Positions 34,417 through 43,682 of a stretch of 64,000 nt of DNA are shown here, one piece after another. The first letter of the stretch is position 1; every line of letters starts with the position of its first letter. The stretch is from Croceibacterium mercuriale. Its GTDB lineage: Bacteria; Pseudomonadota; Alphaproteobacteria; Sphingomonadales; Sphingomonadaceae. Location: positions 248,001 to 312,000 of the forward strand of contig NZ_JTDN01000002.1 of the NCBI RefSeq assembly GCF_000802385.1, read 5' to 3'. The translations under genes were made by a program, and so were the position numbers. Below the pieces are notes generated by a model. It saw only the letters and a program-made list of their open reading frames with translations. It did not search any database and was not told the DNA's origin.

Positions 34417-34875
34417 ATGGCCTCGATTTCGGGCGACGACATCGACATTCTTGCCAAGGCCAAGCGCGCCTTGGACCGGGACTATGCGCCCGGCGACCAC
34501 GAAGAATACATGTCGCCGCAACAGCTGAACTACTTCCGCGTGCTGCTGCTGGAATGGAAGCGCTCGATCCTCAGCGCGTCCGAGAACACGCTGCAATCGC
34601 TGCAGGACGGCCCCATGCGGGAAGCCGACCTGACCGATCGCGCCAGCAGCGAGACGGACTGGGGCATCGAACTGCGCACCCGCGACCGGCAGCGCAAGCT
34701 GATCGCCAAGATCGATTCCGCCATGCGCCGGATCGACGAGGGCGATTATGGCTGGTGCGAGGTGACGGGGGAGCCGATCGGCATCAACCGGCTGATCGCC
34801 CGGCCTATCGCGACCATGACGGTGGAAGCACAGCAGGCGCATGAACGGCGCGAAAAGATCAGCCGCGACGACTGA
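34417..34875 (+). CDS. dksA: RNA polymerase-binding transcription factor DksA
   Basis: 152 residues from the ATG at 34417 (GGAG upstream). Coiled-coil region MSPQQLNYFRVLLLEWKRSIL, coil tip DLTDRASSETDWGIELRTRDR with the key acidic residues, then the globular end YGWCEVTGEPIGINRLIARPIAT. Only one of the four zinc-finger cysteines remains; this is usual for alphaproteobacterial DksA. It works with ppGpp on RNA polymerase to reset transcription, including rRNA and amino acid genes. Confidence 0.93.
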   Translation: MASISGDDIDILAKAKRALDRDYAPGDHEEYMSPQQLNYFRVLLLEWKRSILSASENTLQSLQDGPMREADLTDRASSETDWGIELRTRDRQRKLIAKIDSAMRRIDEGDYGWCEVTGEPIGINRLIARPIATMTVEAQQAHERREKISRDD

Positions 34876-34963
34876 CCGCCGGGTGCCCGGATTGGCCAGG
34901 AAAGGCACAACAGCTGCCTTCGCGGTCGATTCGACGTCAATCGCGGTCTGCGCGCATGGCGCA

Positions 34964-34979
34964 TTGACCAAAGGTTAAC
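34964..34979 (+). promoter_or_regulatory. Candidate CtrA box upstream of the PilZ gene
   Basis: TTGA, seven bases, TTAAC (34964-34967, 34975-34979). The CtrA site consensus is TTAA-N7-TTAA(C), so there is a single mismatch with exact spacing. It is 118 bases before the PilZ start, in a 221-base region with no gene. In Alphaproteobacteria CtrA controls motility, pili and, in some species, GTA genes. Short-motif inference. Confidence 0.4.
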
Positions 34980-35096
34980 TATATCCCTGCCATTGATGCG
35001 CGGGAGGCGCACGGTATCATTGGGGGCGAATGATCGGAGGCAGGCACAGCCCGGCCTGGACCTCCGTACCGGGCGCTTAGGGAGCATGAAATCGCG

Positions 35097-35474
35097 ATGA
35101 CCAATGTCGACACACGCCAGGTGCAACGGGACAGCATGTTCCTGCTCGCCCGTCTCCGCGTGGAGGAGGACGGAACGGAGCATCAGGTCCGGGTCCGCAA
35201 CCTGTCTGCCGGCGGCATGATGGCGGAAGGCCAGGTCGACGTGGTGCGCGGCACCGCCATCAGCGTGGAACTGCGCAACCTGGGCTGGGTTCGCGGTGCC
35301 GTCGCGTGGCGGCAGGATGGACGGTTCGGCATCGCCTTCGCGCAGGAGATCGATCCGTCGGTGGTGCGCGTGCCGGTTGCCGGCAAGGCGGACGAACTGG
35401 AAAGCCCGCGCTACACCCGCACGCCTGCGTCCGTCACGCCCACGATCGATCCCACCAAGCTGCGCCGCGTCTGA
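35097..35474 (+). CDS. PilZ domain protein (putative c-di-GMP effector)
   Basis: 125 residues. R7-x3-R11 followed by NLSAGG (the [D/N]xSxxG motif, about residues 36-41) are the two c-di-GMP binding elements of PilZ; both are intact. The C-terminal tail of about 35 residues is polar and Pro/Thr-rich. As a single-domain protein it could be an adaptor for motility or surface attachment. A CtrA-like box lies upstream. Confidence 0.88.
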   Translation: MTNVDTRQVQRDSMFLLARLRVEEDGTEHQVRVRNLSAGGMMAEGQVDVVRGTAISVELRNLGWVRGAVAWRQDGRFGIAFAQEIDPSVVRVPVAGKADELESPRYTRTPASVTPTIDPTKLRRV

Positions 35475-35542
35475 CACCGCCTGACCCGCCGGCAGGTGGC
35501 GGGTGGTTGAACCGGCCGCAGCGCCCGCTTAAGCGGTTCGGC

Positions 35543-37045
35543 ATGGCGCGTGCCCTTCCCCCTATTGCCGCACTGCTGCTGCTGGCGGCCGCTCCGCTGC
35601 TGTCCGCCTGCGGCGGCCCTGCGGAAGGCGCACTGGACATCGCCTTCGTGGATGGCGGTGCGACCGTCGACAATCCCGATCCCGCGCGTGACCTGCGCCT
35701 GACCTCTGCCGCATCGCACATGCGGGCCGCCACCGAGACCGGGCTGGTGACGCTGAACGCCGCGGGCGAGGTCGTGCCGGCACTGGCCGACCGCTGGATC
35801 GTGACGGAGGACGGGCTGTCCTTCATCTTCCGCCTGCGTGACGGGGAATGGCCGGATGGCAGCGACCTGACGGCGGAAAGCGTCCGGCGGCGGCTGCGCA
35901 GCGCCCTGCGGCGGCTGGACGGCACCCCGTTGGGACTGGACCTCAGATCCGTAGCCGATGTGCGGGCAATGGCCGGCCGTGTGGTCGAGATCCGGCTGGC
36001 CGCGCCCACGCCGTATCTGCTGCACCTGCTGGCACAACCGGAGCTGGTGCTGGTGCATGAAGGCGGCGGTACCGGCGACATGGTGCTGGAACAGCAAGGC
36101 CGGGCCGCGGTGCTGGTCATGCGTCCGCCGGCCGCGCGCGGCCTGCCCGAACAGGCCGACTGGTCCGATCATGTCCGGCCGCTGCTGCTGCGACCCATGA
36201 CCATCCAGCAGGCGCTGGCCGGTTTTGACGAAGGATCGATCGATCTGGTGCTGGGCGCCGGGATCGCGGACTGGCCGCTGGCCAACACCGGCCCGCTGTC
36301 GCGTGGCACGGTGCGGCTTGACCCGGTGCTGGGGCTGTTCGGCCTGCATGTGCGGCATGCCGAAGGTCTGCTGGCGACGGATGCGGGGCGCGAGACAGTG
36401 GCGCTGGCGGTGGACCGGGCTGCCCTGATCGAACCGTTCGGGATTGGCGGCTGGACCCCGACGAACCGCATGGTGGCACCCGACCTGCCCGCCGATCCGG
36501 GGCTGGTGGGCGAACGCTGGGCCGCCGTGCCCATCGCGCAGCGGCAGGCAGCCGCCGCGCTGCGGATCGCGCGCTGGAGTGCGGCCAATGGCGGGCAGGC
36601 ACCGCGCCTGACACTCGCACTGCGCCGGGCGCCGGGGCTCGACCGGCTGTTCGACACCCTCGCCGCGCAACTGGCGACCTCCGGCATCCGGCTGGAGCGG
36701 GTGGCGGCCGACGCGCCGGATGCCGACCTGATGCTGGTCGACCGGGTGGCACGGTACGGGGCACCCGAATGGTTCCTGCACCAGTTCGACTGTGGCGTTC
36801 AGCGCGCCGGCGGGCTGTGCGTGTCGGCCGCGGATGCCCTGGTCGCCCAGGCGCAGGCCGCATCCGACACAGCCGGTCGCACACGCCTGCTGGCGGAGGC
36901 GGAACAGGCGCTCGCCCAGGCGAATGTCTTCATTCCGTTCGGCCAGCCGATCCGCTGGGCGCAGGTGCGCAGCAGCATCACGGGCTTTGCCCCCAACGCC
37001 TGGGGCTTCCACCCCTTGCCGCCATTGGCAGAGATCATCAGATAG
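35543..37045 (+). CDS. ABC transporter substrate-binding lipoprotein, family 5
   Basis: 500 residues from the ATG at 35543. Lipoprotein signal ending LLSAC (Cys at about 23). The body has the SBP_bac_5 (dipeptide/oligopeptide-binding) pattern: AADRWIVTEDGLSFIFRLRDGEWPDGSDLTAESVRR near the N-terminus and the conserved C-terminal ANVFIPFGQPIRW. No permease or ATPase genes adjoin, so it is an orphan binding protein or works with a distant transporter. Several low-conservation stretches mean ligand specificity cannot be guessed. Confidence 0.82.
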   Translation: MARALPPIAALLLLAAAPLLSACGGPAEGALDIAFVDGGATVDNPDPARDLRLTSAASHMRAATETGLVTLNAAGEVVPALADRWIVTEDGLSFIFRLRDGEWPDGSDLTAESVRRRLRSALRRLDGTPLGLDLRSVADVRAMAGRVVEIRLAAPTPYLLHLLAQPELVLVHEGGGTGDMVLEQQGRAAVLVMRPPAARGLPEQADWSDHVRPLLLRPMTIQQALAGFDEGSIDLVLGAGIADWPLANTGPLSRGTVRLDPVLGLFGLHVRHAEGLLATDAGRETVALAVDRAALIEPFGIGGWTPTNRMVAPDLPADPGLVGERWAAVPIAQRQAAAALRIARWSAANGGQAPRLTLALRRAPGLDRLFDTLAAQLATSGIRLERVAADAPDADLMLVDRVARYGAPEWFLHQFDCGVQRAGGLCVSAADALVAQAQAASDTAGRTRLLAEAEQALAQANVFIPFGQPIRWAQVRSSITGFAPNAWGFHPLPPLAEIIR

Positions 37046-37050
37046 GGTCG

Positions 37051-37464
37051 ATGGAAATCCAGCGCCCCCGCCCGATGCCCCGTATCAATCCGCTGAGCGG
37101 CGGACGTGACCCGCAGGCGGTGCGCGCGCGGGTGGAGGCGCTGGAACATCTGCTGGAGCGGGCCTTCACCGTGCCCGGCATCAACCGGCCGATCGGGCTG
37201 GACGCGATCATCGGGCTGGTGCCGGTGGCGGGCGACCTGGTTGCCGCCGCCATGGGATCGTACCTGATCTGGGAGGCGCGCAACCTGGGCATGTCGCGCT
37301 GGCAACTGGCGCGCATGGCCGGCAATCTGGCGCTGGATACCACCGTAGGGGCGGTGCCGGTGGCGGGCGACCTGTTCGACTGGCTGTTCCGGTCCAACAC
37401 CCGCAACCTGCGCATCATCCGCCGCCATCTGGACAAGCACCACCCGATCATCGAACAGCGCTGA
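37051..37464 (+). CDS. DUF4112 family membrane protein
   Basis: 137 residues from the ATG at 37051. Two similar segments, DAIIGLVPVAGDLVAAAMGSYLIWEA and DTTVGAVPVAGDLFDWLFRSN, are the repeated G..PVAGD motif of DUF4112. Probably an inner-membrane protein with short hairpin helices; function unknown. It starts 5 bases after the solute-binding lipoprotein stop, so it is likely co-transcribed with it. Confidence 0.88.
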   Translation: MEIQRPRPMPRINPLSGGRDPQAVRARVEALEHLLERAFTVPGINRPIGLDAIIGLVPVAGDLVAAAMGSYLIWEARNLGMSRWQLARMAGNLALDTTVGAVPVAGDLFDWLFRSNTRNLRIIRRHLDKHHPIIEQR

Positions 37465-37502
37465 CCCTTTCCGCAGCGGCCCGGACGCTGTAGCGGCACG
37501 CG

Positions 37503-40100
37503 ATGGCCGACACCCCCACCCCCATGATGGCGCAATACCTCGCCCTGAAGGCGGAGGCCGGCGATTGCCTGCTGTTCTATCGCATGGGCGATTTCTTCGA
37601 GCTGTTCTTCGATGACGCCCGCATTGCCGCGCAGGTGCTCGACATCGCCCTGACCACGCGCGGCGAGCATGACGGCGCGCCGATCCCGATGTGCGGCGTG
37701 CCGGTCCATGCGGCGGAAAGCTACCTTGCGCGCCTGATCCGCGCGGGCAACCGGGTGGCGATCGCGGAACAGGTCGAGACGCCGGAGGAAGCGAAGAAGC
37801 GCCGCGGATCCAAGGCGCTGGTGGCGCGCCAGATCATCCGCTTCGTCACCGCCGGCACGCTGACGGAGGAGGCCCTGCTGGAGCCGCGGCGGGCCAACCT
37901 GCTGGTCGCGCTGGCCCCGGTGCGGGACCGACTGGGACTGGCCAGCATCGACATATCGACCGGCCGGATGGAGCTGGAGGAATGCGCCGCCGCCGACCTG
38001 CCGGCCACGCTGGCCCGCCTGGCGGCGAGCGAGGTGCTGGTGACCGAAGGCATGGAGGACGCCCCGGCGGGCGCAATCGCCCGGCCGCGTAGCAGCTTCA
38101 CCAGCGAGACGGGCGAGCGGTTGCTGTGCGCGGCGCATGGCGTGGCGACGCTGGATGGCTGGGGCAGCTTCACCCGGCCGATGCTCGCGGCAGCCGGCGG
38201 GTTGCTGGCCTATCTCGACCATGTCGGGCGCGGTACCTTGCCACTGCTGCTGCCCCCGACGGCACGCGCCGCGACAGGCGCCTTGTTCATGGATGCCGCG
38301 ACCCGCGCCTCGCTGGAGCTGACGGAGGCGCAGGGCGGCGGACGGGCAGGATCATTGCTGGCCGCAGTGGACCGCTGCGTCACCGGGGCCGGTGCGCGGT
38401 TGCTGTGCGACGACCTGTCCGCCCCGCTGGCGCAGCGGCCCGGGATCGAGGCCCGGCTGGACCTGGTGCAATGGTTCCATGCCGATCCGCTGATCCGCGC
38501 AGACCTGCGCGTGGCGCTGCGGTCGCTGCCCGATATCGGCCGGTCGCTTGGCCGGATCGTCGCCGGTCGCGGATCTCCACGTGATCTGGGCCAGCTGCGC
38601 GATGGCTTGTGCGAGGCCGCGTGGATCGCCGGGCTGTTGAGTCCGCGGCCCGACCATCCCGTGCTGCTGCGGCAATTGCTGCCGGCGCTGGCGGGGCATG
38701 ATGCCCTGACCGATCTGCTGGCCCGCGCGCTGGTCGCCACGCCCCCGACGGAGCGTGGCAGCGGCGGCTTTATCGCGCCCGGCTATGATCCGGCGCTGGA
38801 CGCCCTGCGTGACACGTCAGGCGATGCGCGCCGGGCCATCGCTGCGCTGGAGGCCCGTTACCGTACGGAAACCGGGATCGGTGCGCTGAAAATCCGGCAC
38901 AACGGCGTGCTCGGCTATTTCATCGAGGTGCCGGCCAGACATGGCGAAGTGCTGCTGCATGGCGAGGGCAGCTTCACGCACCGGCAGACCACGGCCAATG
39001 CGATGCGCTTCAATTCGCTGACCCTGCACGAGGAAGCCAGCCGCATCGCCGAGGCCGGCGGTCGCGCGCTGGCGGCGGAGGAGGCGCATTTCGAAGAGCT
39101 GATCGAGCGGGCCTGCGCCGCGCGCGAGGCAATCGCCGGAACCGCGGCCGCCCTCGCTCGGATCGATGTCGCCGCCGGCCTCGCGGAGCGCGCGGGCGAA
39201 GGCGGCTGGGCCAGGCCCGGGCTGGCCGACGAGCCGTGCCTGACGATCATCGGTGGACGACACCCGGTGGTGGAGGAAGCGCTTGCCAAGGCAGGCGAGC
39301 GGTTCGTCGCCAATGATTGCCAGCTGGTGCCCGACGATCGGCTCTGGCTGATCGGCGGGCCGAACATGGGCGGCAAGTCCACGTTCCTGCGGCAGAATGC
39401 GCTGATCGCGGTGCTGGCCCAGGCTGGCAGCTTCGTACCCGCATCCTCGGCCCGCATCGGGCTGATCGACCGGCTGTTCAGCCGGGTCGGCGCAGCTGAC
39501 AATCTGGCGCGCGGACGATCGACCTTCATGGTCGAGATGGTGGAAACCGCCGCGATCCTGTCCCAGGCGACGGAACGCAGCTTCGTGATCCTGGACGAGG
39601 TCGGCCGCGGCACATCGACCTATGACGGGCTGGCGCTGGCCTGGGCCGTGGCGGAGGCGATCCACGCCACCAACCGCAGCCGCTGCCTGTTTGCGACGCA
39701 CTACCACGAACTCGCCCGGCTGGCCGAAAGCTGCGAGGCGCTGAGCCTGCATCATGTACGCGCACGGGAGTGGAAGGGCGATCTGGTCCTGCTGCACGAA
39801 GTCGCGCAAGGAGCAGCGGACCGGTCCTACGGCATTGCCGTTGCCCGTCTGGCAGGCGTTCCAGCGCCGGTATTGAAGCGCGCCAAGGGCGTGCTGGCGC
39901 GGCTGGAAAAGGGCCGTGCGGAAACCGGGGGGCTGGCAGCTGGTCTGGGCGAACTGCCCCTCTTCGCGGCCGCGCTGGAGGCGGCGGAGGAACGATCCGA
40001 CGCCTTGCGCGAACGGCTCGGCAGCCTTGATATCGACACCCTGTCCCCCCGCGACGCGCTCGATCTGCTTTACGAATTACGGCGCCTGGCGGGGGAATAG
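37503..40100 (+). CDS. mutS: DNA mismatch repair protein MutS
   Basis: 865 residues, full length. Mismatch-recognition domain with FYRMGDFFELF (F31-x-E33), connector and lever domains, then the ATPase: Walker A GGPNMGGKSTFLRQ (about residues 617-630), Walker B ILDEVGRGTSTYDGLA, and FATHYHELARLAES. It finds base mismatches and recruits MutL. The gene is alone on its strand between the DUF4112 gene and a convergent acidic ORF. Confidence 0.98.
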   Translation: MADTPTPMMAQYLALKAEAGDCLLFYRMGDFFELFFDDARIAAQVLDIALTTRGEHDGAPIPMCGVPVHAAESYLARLIRAGNRVAIAEQVETPEEAKKRRGSKALVARQIIRFVTAGTLTEEALLEPRRANLLVALAPVRDRLGLASIDISTGRMELEECAAADLPATLARLAASEVLVTEGMEDAPAGAIARPRSSFTSETGERLLCAAHGVATLDGWGSFTRPMLAAAGGLLAYLDHVGRGTLPLLLPPTARAATGALFMDAATRASLELTEAQGGGRAGSLLAAVDRCVTGAGARLLCDDLSAPLAQRPGIEARLDLVQWFHADPLIRADLRVALRSLPDIGRSLGRIVAGRGSPRDLGQLRDGLCEAAWIAGLLSPRPDHPVLLRQLLPALAGHDALTDLLARALVATPPTERGSGGFIAPGYDPALDALRDTSGDARRAIAALEARYRTETGIGALKIRHNGVLGYFIEVPARHGEVLLHGEGSFTHRQTTANAMRFNSLTLHEEASRIAEAGGRALAAEEAHFEELIERACAAREAIAGTAAALARIDVAAGLAERAGEGGWARPGLADEPCLTIIGGRHPVVEEALAKAGERFVANDCQLVPDDRLWLIGGPNMGGKSTFLRQNALIAVLAQAGSFVPASSARIGLIDRLFSRVGAADNLARGRSTFMVEMVETAAILSQATERSFVILDEVGRGTSTYDGLALAWAVAEAIHATNRSRCLFATHYHELARLAESCEALSLHHVRAREWKGDLVLLHEVAQGAADRSYGIAVARLAGVPAPVLKRAKGVLARLEKGRAETGGLAAGLGELPLFAAALEAAEERSDALRERLGSLDIDTLSPRDALDLLYELRRLAGE

Positions 40101-40112
40101 GTCGGGGCGGGA

Positions 40113-40439
40113 CTAGCTGTCGTCGCTTGGCAGATCGGGGTCGACCTTGCTGTCGTCCCCGTACTTGTCCTCATTGTCGTCGTGATTGTCCTCGCCAAGA
40201 TAGGCGCTCATGTCGATCCGGCCCGACTGTTCCATGTCGCGCATGTGATCGACCAGATCCTGCGTGGAATCATCCATCAGGTCGCTGTCATTATCGGACT
40301 TCCTGCTGTCGAGCGGGCTGGCGGCACGACCTTCGCCCTCCAGCGCCTCGTCGGCAACCGTATGGGTCTGCTCGCTTTCGTCATCCTGCTCGCTATTGGC
40401 CAGTTCAGGTGCGTCTTCGCCGGTGAGACGGTCGATCAT
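40113..40439 (-). CDS. Small, very acidic hydrophilic protein
   Basis: 108 residues from the ATG at 40439, with AGGAG upstream. About one third of residues are Asp or Glu, many Ser, almost no hydrophobic core; the C-terminus ends in EDKYGDDSKVDPDLPSDDS. Likely intrinsically disordered. I do not recognise a family. Convergent with mutS, 13 bases apart. Confidence 0.65.
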   Translation of the reverse strand: MIDRLTGEDAPELANSEQDDESEQTHTVADEALEGEGRAASPLDSRKSDNDSDLMDDSTQDLVDHMRDMEQSGRIDMSAYLGEDNHDDNEDKYGDDSKVDPDLPSDDS

Positions 40440-40495
40440 GGTAGGTCTCCTTTGTGAGGGGACAACCCGGACCGGCCATCGCACGTTCCCTCCCT

Positions 40496-41365
40496 TCAGC
40501 GGGTGGGCACCTTCTCGTCGCCCGACCAGTCGTAGAAGCCGCGTCCGGTCTTCTTCCCCAGCCATCCGGCATCGACATATTGCACCAGCAGCGGCGCCGG
40601 CCGGTACTTGGTGTCGCCGGTGCCGGTGAACAGCACGCGCATGATCTCCAGACAGGTGTCGAGCCCGATAAAGTCGGCCAGTTCCAGCGGTCCCATCGGA
40701 TGATTGAGGCCGAGCCGGCAGCCGATGTCGATATCCGCGATGCCCGCTGTGCCGTTGCCCAGCACGAACACCGCTTCGTTGATCATCGGCATCAGCACGC
40801 GATTTATGATGAAGCCGGGCGCATCCTGGCTCAGCACCACCTGTTTGCCGAGCTTCTCCGCAAAGGCGCGCATCTGCGCGACCACCTGCGGATCGGTGGC
40901 GAGGCCCGGGATCAGTTCCACCAGCTGCATCACCGGCACCGGATTGAAGAAGTGCAGGCCGATGAAGCGGGCAGGATCGGGCACGCTGGCCGCCATGCGG
41001 GTGATGGAGATGGAGGAAGTGTTACTGGCCAGCACAGCATCGGGCGCCAGCACCTTGGCCGCTTCGGCGAAGATGGCGTGCTTGATGCTCTCGTTCTCGG
41101 TCGCGGCCTCAATGATGAGCGCGGCCTGCGCCATGGGGGCATAGTCGGCGGTGGGGGTGATGCGCTCCAGCGCTGCGGCGGCGGCTTCGGTGCTCAGCTG
41201 GTCCCTGTCCACCAGCCGCGCCAGCCGCTTGCCGATACCGGTCCGGGCCTTGTCGGCGATGGCCAGGTCGCGGTCGGCCAGGAACACGCGCGCGCCGCTG
41301 ACGGCCGCGACCTGCGCGATCCCTGCGCCCATCTGCCCCGCCCCGATGATGCCGATCGTGTCCAC
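40496..41365 (-). CDS. 3-hydroxybutyryl-CoA dehydrogenase (3-hydroxyacyl-CoA dehydrogenase)
   Basis: 289 residues from the GTG at 41365, with AGGAG upstream; this gives the standard family length. NAD site IGIIGAGQMGAGIAQ, catalytic HFFNPVPVMQLVELI, and C-terminal NRVLMPMINEAVFVL and FIGLDTCLEIM. It oxidises (S)-3-hydroxybutyryl-CoA, used in fatty acid or PHB-related C4 metabolism. Confidence 0.94.
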   Translation of the reverse strand: MDTIGIIGAGQMGAGIAQVAAVSGARVFLADRDLAIADKARTGIGKRLARLVDRDQLSTEAAAAALERITPTADYAPMAQAALIIEAATENESIKHAIFAEAAKVLAPDAVLASNTSSISITRMAASVPDPARFIGLHFFNPVPVMQLVELIPGLATDPQVVAQMRAFAEKLGKQVVLSQDAPGFIINRVLMPMINEAVFVLGNGTAGIADIDIGCRLGLNHPMGPLELADFIGLDTCLEIMRVLFTGTGDTKYRPAPLLVQYVDAGWLGKKTGRGFYDWSGDEKVPTR

Positions 41366-41387
41366 GCTTGTCTCCTGCCAGCCGTCG

Positions 41388-41405
41388 CGCCGCACCCTAG
41401 CGGCG
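41388..41405 (-). terminator. GC hairpin after the gluQ operon
   Basis: CGCCGC (41388-41393) pairs with GCGGCG (41400-41405) around a six-base loop, 18 bases past the stop of the small membrane protein on the - strand. No T-run, so confidence is low; it could instead be a leader structure for the dehydrogenase gene that begins at 41365. Confidence 0.3.
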
Positions 41406-41423
41406 GGTCGCGCGGGGGCAAGC

Positions 41424-41654
41424 CTAGCGGTTGAACAGCAGCAGCAGCGCCACCACGACGATCGCTAGCGCCTGATACTTGATGCGGTTGAACATCATCT
41501 TGTTCTGCCGCTCCTGCAACTCGACCAGGTTGGTGGAATCGCCACTCTCCAGGTCGATCTTGGTCGTCTGCATGAAAGCGACGATCCCGCGCACCATGGA
41601 TACGACCACCAGCACGGCCAGGATGATGATCACGATGACCAGAAATGTATTCAT
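41424..41654 (-). CDS. Small twin-helix membrane protein (HIG1-like)
   Basis: 76 residues. Two transmembrane helices (about residues 4-24 and 56-74) joined by a polar loop containing MQTTKIDLESGDSTNLVELQERQNKMM. The loop and twin-helix layout resemble the HIG1/hypoxia-induced family, small partners of respiratory oxidases. The start overlaps the gluQ stop (ATGA). The function assignment is tentative. Confidence 0.72.
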   Translation of the reverse strand: MNTFLVIVIIILAVLVVVSMVRGIVAFMQTTKIDLESGDSTNLVELQERQNKMMFNRIKYQALAIVVVALLLLFNR

Positions 41655-42511
41655 GAATAGCACCCTACGCTTCGCGCCAGATGGAGGCCAGCCGGAAAGC
41701 GGCCGGCGCGCAGATCCGCGGCAAGCGCCGGCCCGTCCTCCCCGGCATGCCGCAGGTCGCTCAGCGCCGGGGAGCCGCGCCGCTTTGCCAGCTTGCGCCC
41801 ATCCGCTTCCGCCAGCAGGCCATGATGATGCCAGCGCGGCACCGGCAGGTCGAGCAGCGCCTGCAGCAGTCGATGGACATGGGTGGCGGCGAACAGGTCC
41901 AGGCCCCGGGTCACCAGGGTGACACCGTCGGCAGCATCGTCCAGCGTGGCGGCAAGATGGTAGCTGGCGGGCGTGGCCGCGTCCTTGCGCACCAGCACGA
42001 CGTCGCCGAGCAGGTCGGGCCGTGCCTGCTGCTCTCCCGCCAGCGCATCGTGCCAGGTCAGCGGGCCCGTGCGGCGGAGCCCCTCCGCCACGTCCAGCCG
42101 CCACGCGGCGGGGGCGGATGGATCGGTCACGCCATTGCGGCAGGTACCGGGGTAGACTGGCCCATCCGCACCGATCGTGCCGGCAGCCTGCGCAATCTGC
42201 GCGCGGGTACAGGTACAGGGATAAAGCAGCCCTTCGCCGCGGAGCCGTTCGGCCGCGGCGCGATAGCTGTCGAGGCGCGCCGATTGCTGCGGCACTTCAG
42301 CCCATGCCAGGCCCAGCCAAGCGAGATCTGCCCGAAATCCGCTCGCCAGGTCCACGCGGGAACGCTCGCCATCGATATCCTCGATGCGCAGCAGGAAGGC
42401 GCCGTTCGCACCGGCGAGATCATGGGCCCTGATCGCGCTGTAGGCATGACCCAGATGCAGCACGCCATTGGGGCTGGGGGCAAAGCGGGTAATTTCCGGC
42501 AAGGGGATCAA
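41651..42511 (-). CDS. gluQ: Glutamyl-Q tRNA(Asp) synthetase
   Basis: 286 residues from a TTG at 42511 that overlaps the upstream stop (TTGA); a second TTG at 42502 is an alternative. RFAPSPNGVLHLGHAYSA (HIGH motif), zinc site CTCTRAQ...YPGTC, and KLAKRRGS in place of KMSKS. It lacks the anticodon-binding domain of GltX, as expected for GluQ, which glutamylates queuosine at position 34 of tRNA-Asp. queC, a queuosine precursor gene, lies 9.7 kb away. Confidence 0.92.
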   Translation of the reverse strand: MIPLPEITRFAPSPNGVLHLGHAYSAIRAHDLAGANGAFLLRIEDIDGERSRVDLASGFRADLAWLGLAWAEVPQQSARLDSYRAAAERLRGEGLLYPCTCTRAQIAQAAGTIGADGPVYPGTCRNGVTDPSAPAAWRLDVAEGLRRTGPLTWHDALAGEQQARPDLLGDVVLVRKDAATPASYHLAATLDDAADGVTLVTRGLDLFAATHVHRLLQALLDLPVPRWHHHGLLAEADGRKLAKRRGSPALSDLRHAGEDGPALAADLRAGRFPAGLHLARSVGCYS

Positions 42512-43635
42512 GCCTTGCGGAAGGGAGTGCGGGCATCCAGCACCAGCTGGTCGGCTGCGATACCGGCCCGCTCGTGCTCCAGATAATCGGCAATGGCGCG
42601 GCGAAAACCGGGATCGGCGATGAAGTGCATCGACCAGGTCTGCACCGGCTCGTAACCGCGCGCCAGCTTGTGCCCGCCCTGTGCCCCTGCCTCCACCCGG
42701 GTAAGGCCGCGGGAAATGGCATGATCGATTGCCTGATAATAGCACAGTTCGAAATGCAGGAACGGCTTGTCCACGACGCACCCCCAGTACCGCCCATACA
42801 GCGCATCCGGACCGATGAAGTTCAACGCGCCGGCGATCGGCTGACCCTCTACCAGCGCGAACAGCAGCAGGACATGCTCGCCCATTCGCTGCCCCAGAAG
42901 GCTGAAGGCCTCTCGGGTCAGGTAGGGCTGGCCCCACTTGCGAGCGCCTGTATCCTGATAGAACACCCAGAAGGCGTCCCAATGCGCTTCGGTGATCTCG
43001 TCCCCGGTGAGCGCCTGGATGGTGACGCCCTCCTGCGCCTTGGCCCGTTCCTTGCGCAGGTTCTTGCGCTTGGCACTGGAAAGCTCTCCCAGGAAGTCAT
43101 CGAAGGTGGAATAGCCGCGGTTCGTCCAGTGAAACTGGATATCGCTGCGCCCCAGCCAGCCCGCCTGCTCGAACAGTGGCAACTGCGCCGGCTCCACAAA
43201 GGTGGCGTGCGCACCCGAGATGTCGTTCTGCATGCACAATTGCTCCGCCGCGCGCAGCAGTGGAGCGGCATAGGCGTCATCGCGCACCAACAGTCGCGGG
43301 CCGGTGGCGGGCGTGAACGGCGCGGCGATCTGCAGCTTGGGGTAGTAATCGCCGCCAGCCCGCTCCCATGCATCGGCCCAAGCGTGATCGAACACGTACT
43401 CGCCCTGACTGTGCGCTTTCAGGCACGACGGGAGCGCACCCAGCAGCGTGCCCTCGCCATCCTCCAGCAGGATCGGCGCCGGGCTCCAGCCAGTGCCCGG
43501 ACCGATGCTGCCTGATTCTTCCAGCGAGGTGAGAAAGGCATGACGGGTAAACGGGTTGGCCCCGGCCAGTGAATCCCACCGGTCGGCATCGATAGAGGTG
43601 AAGCTGGGGGCGAGGCGGGCGACCAGGTCAGGCAT
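42508..43635 (-). CDS. FemAB/GNAT-like peptidogalycan biosynthesis family protein (COG3146)
   Basis: 375 residues. NPFTRHAFLTSLEESGSIGPGTGW, FTNRGYSTFDDFLGELSSAKRKNLRKER, and YGRYWGCVVDKPFLHFELCYYQAIDHAI match the COG3146/PF04339 family, which has a FemAB-like double GNAT fold and is assumed to act on envelope precursors; no activity is proven. Heads a run in which gluQ and the twin-helix protein overlap each other's ends. Confidence 0.85.
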   Translation of the reverse strand: MPDLVARLAPSFTSIDADRWDSLAGANPFTRHAFLTSLEESGSIGPGTGWSPAPILLEDGEGTLLGALPSCLKAHSQGEYVFDHAWADAWERAGGDYYPKLQIAAPFTPATGPRLLVRDDAYAAPLLRAAEQLCMQNDISGAHATFVEPAQLPLFEQAGWLGRSDIQFHWTNRGYSTFDDFLGELSSAKRKNLRKERAKAQEGVTIQALTGDEITEAHWDAFWVFYQDTGARKWGQPYLTREAFSLLGQRMGEHVLLLFALVEGQPIAGALNFIGPDALYGRYWGCVVDKPFLHFELCYYQAIDHAISRGLTRVEAGAQGGHKLARGYEPVQTWSMHFIADPGFRRAIADYLEHERAGIAADQLVLDARTPFRKA

Positions 43636-43682
43636 GCATGATCGAAACTGGGGACTGCCCGCCCGGATTGCGAGACCGCTGA

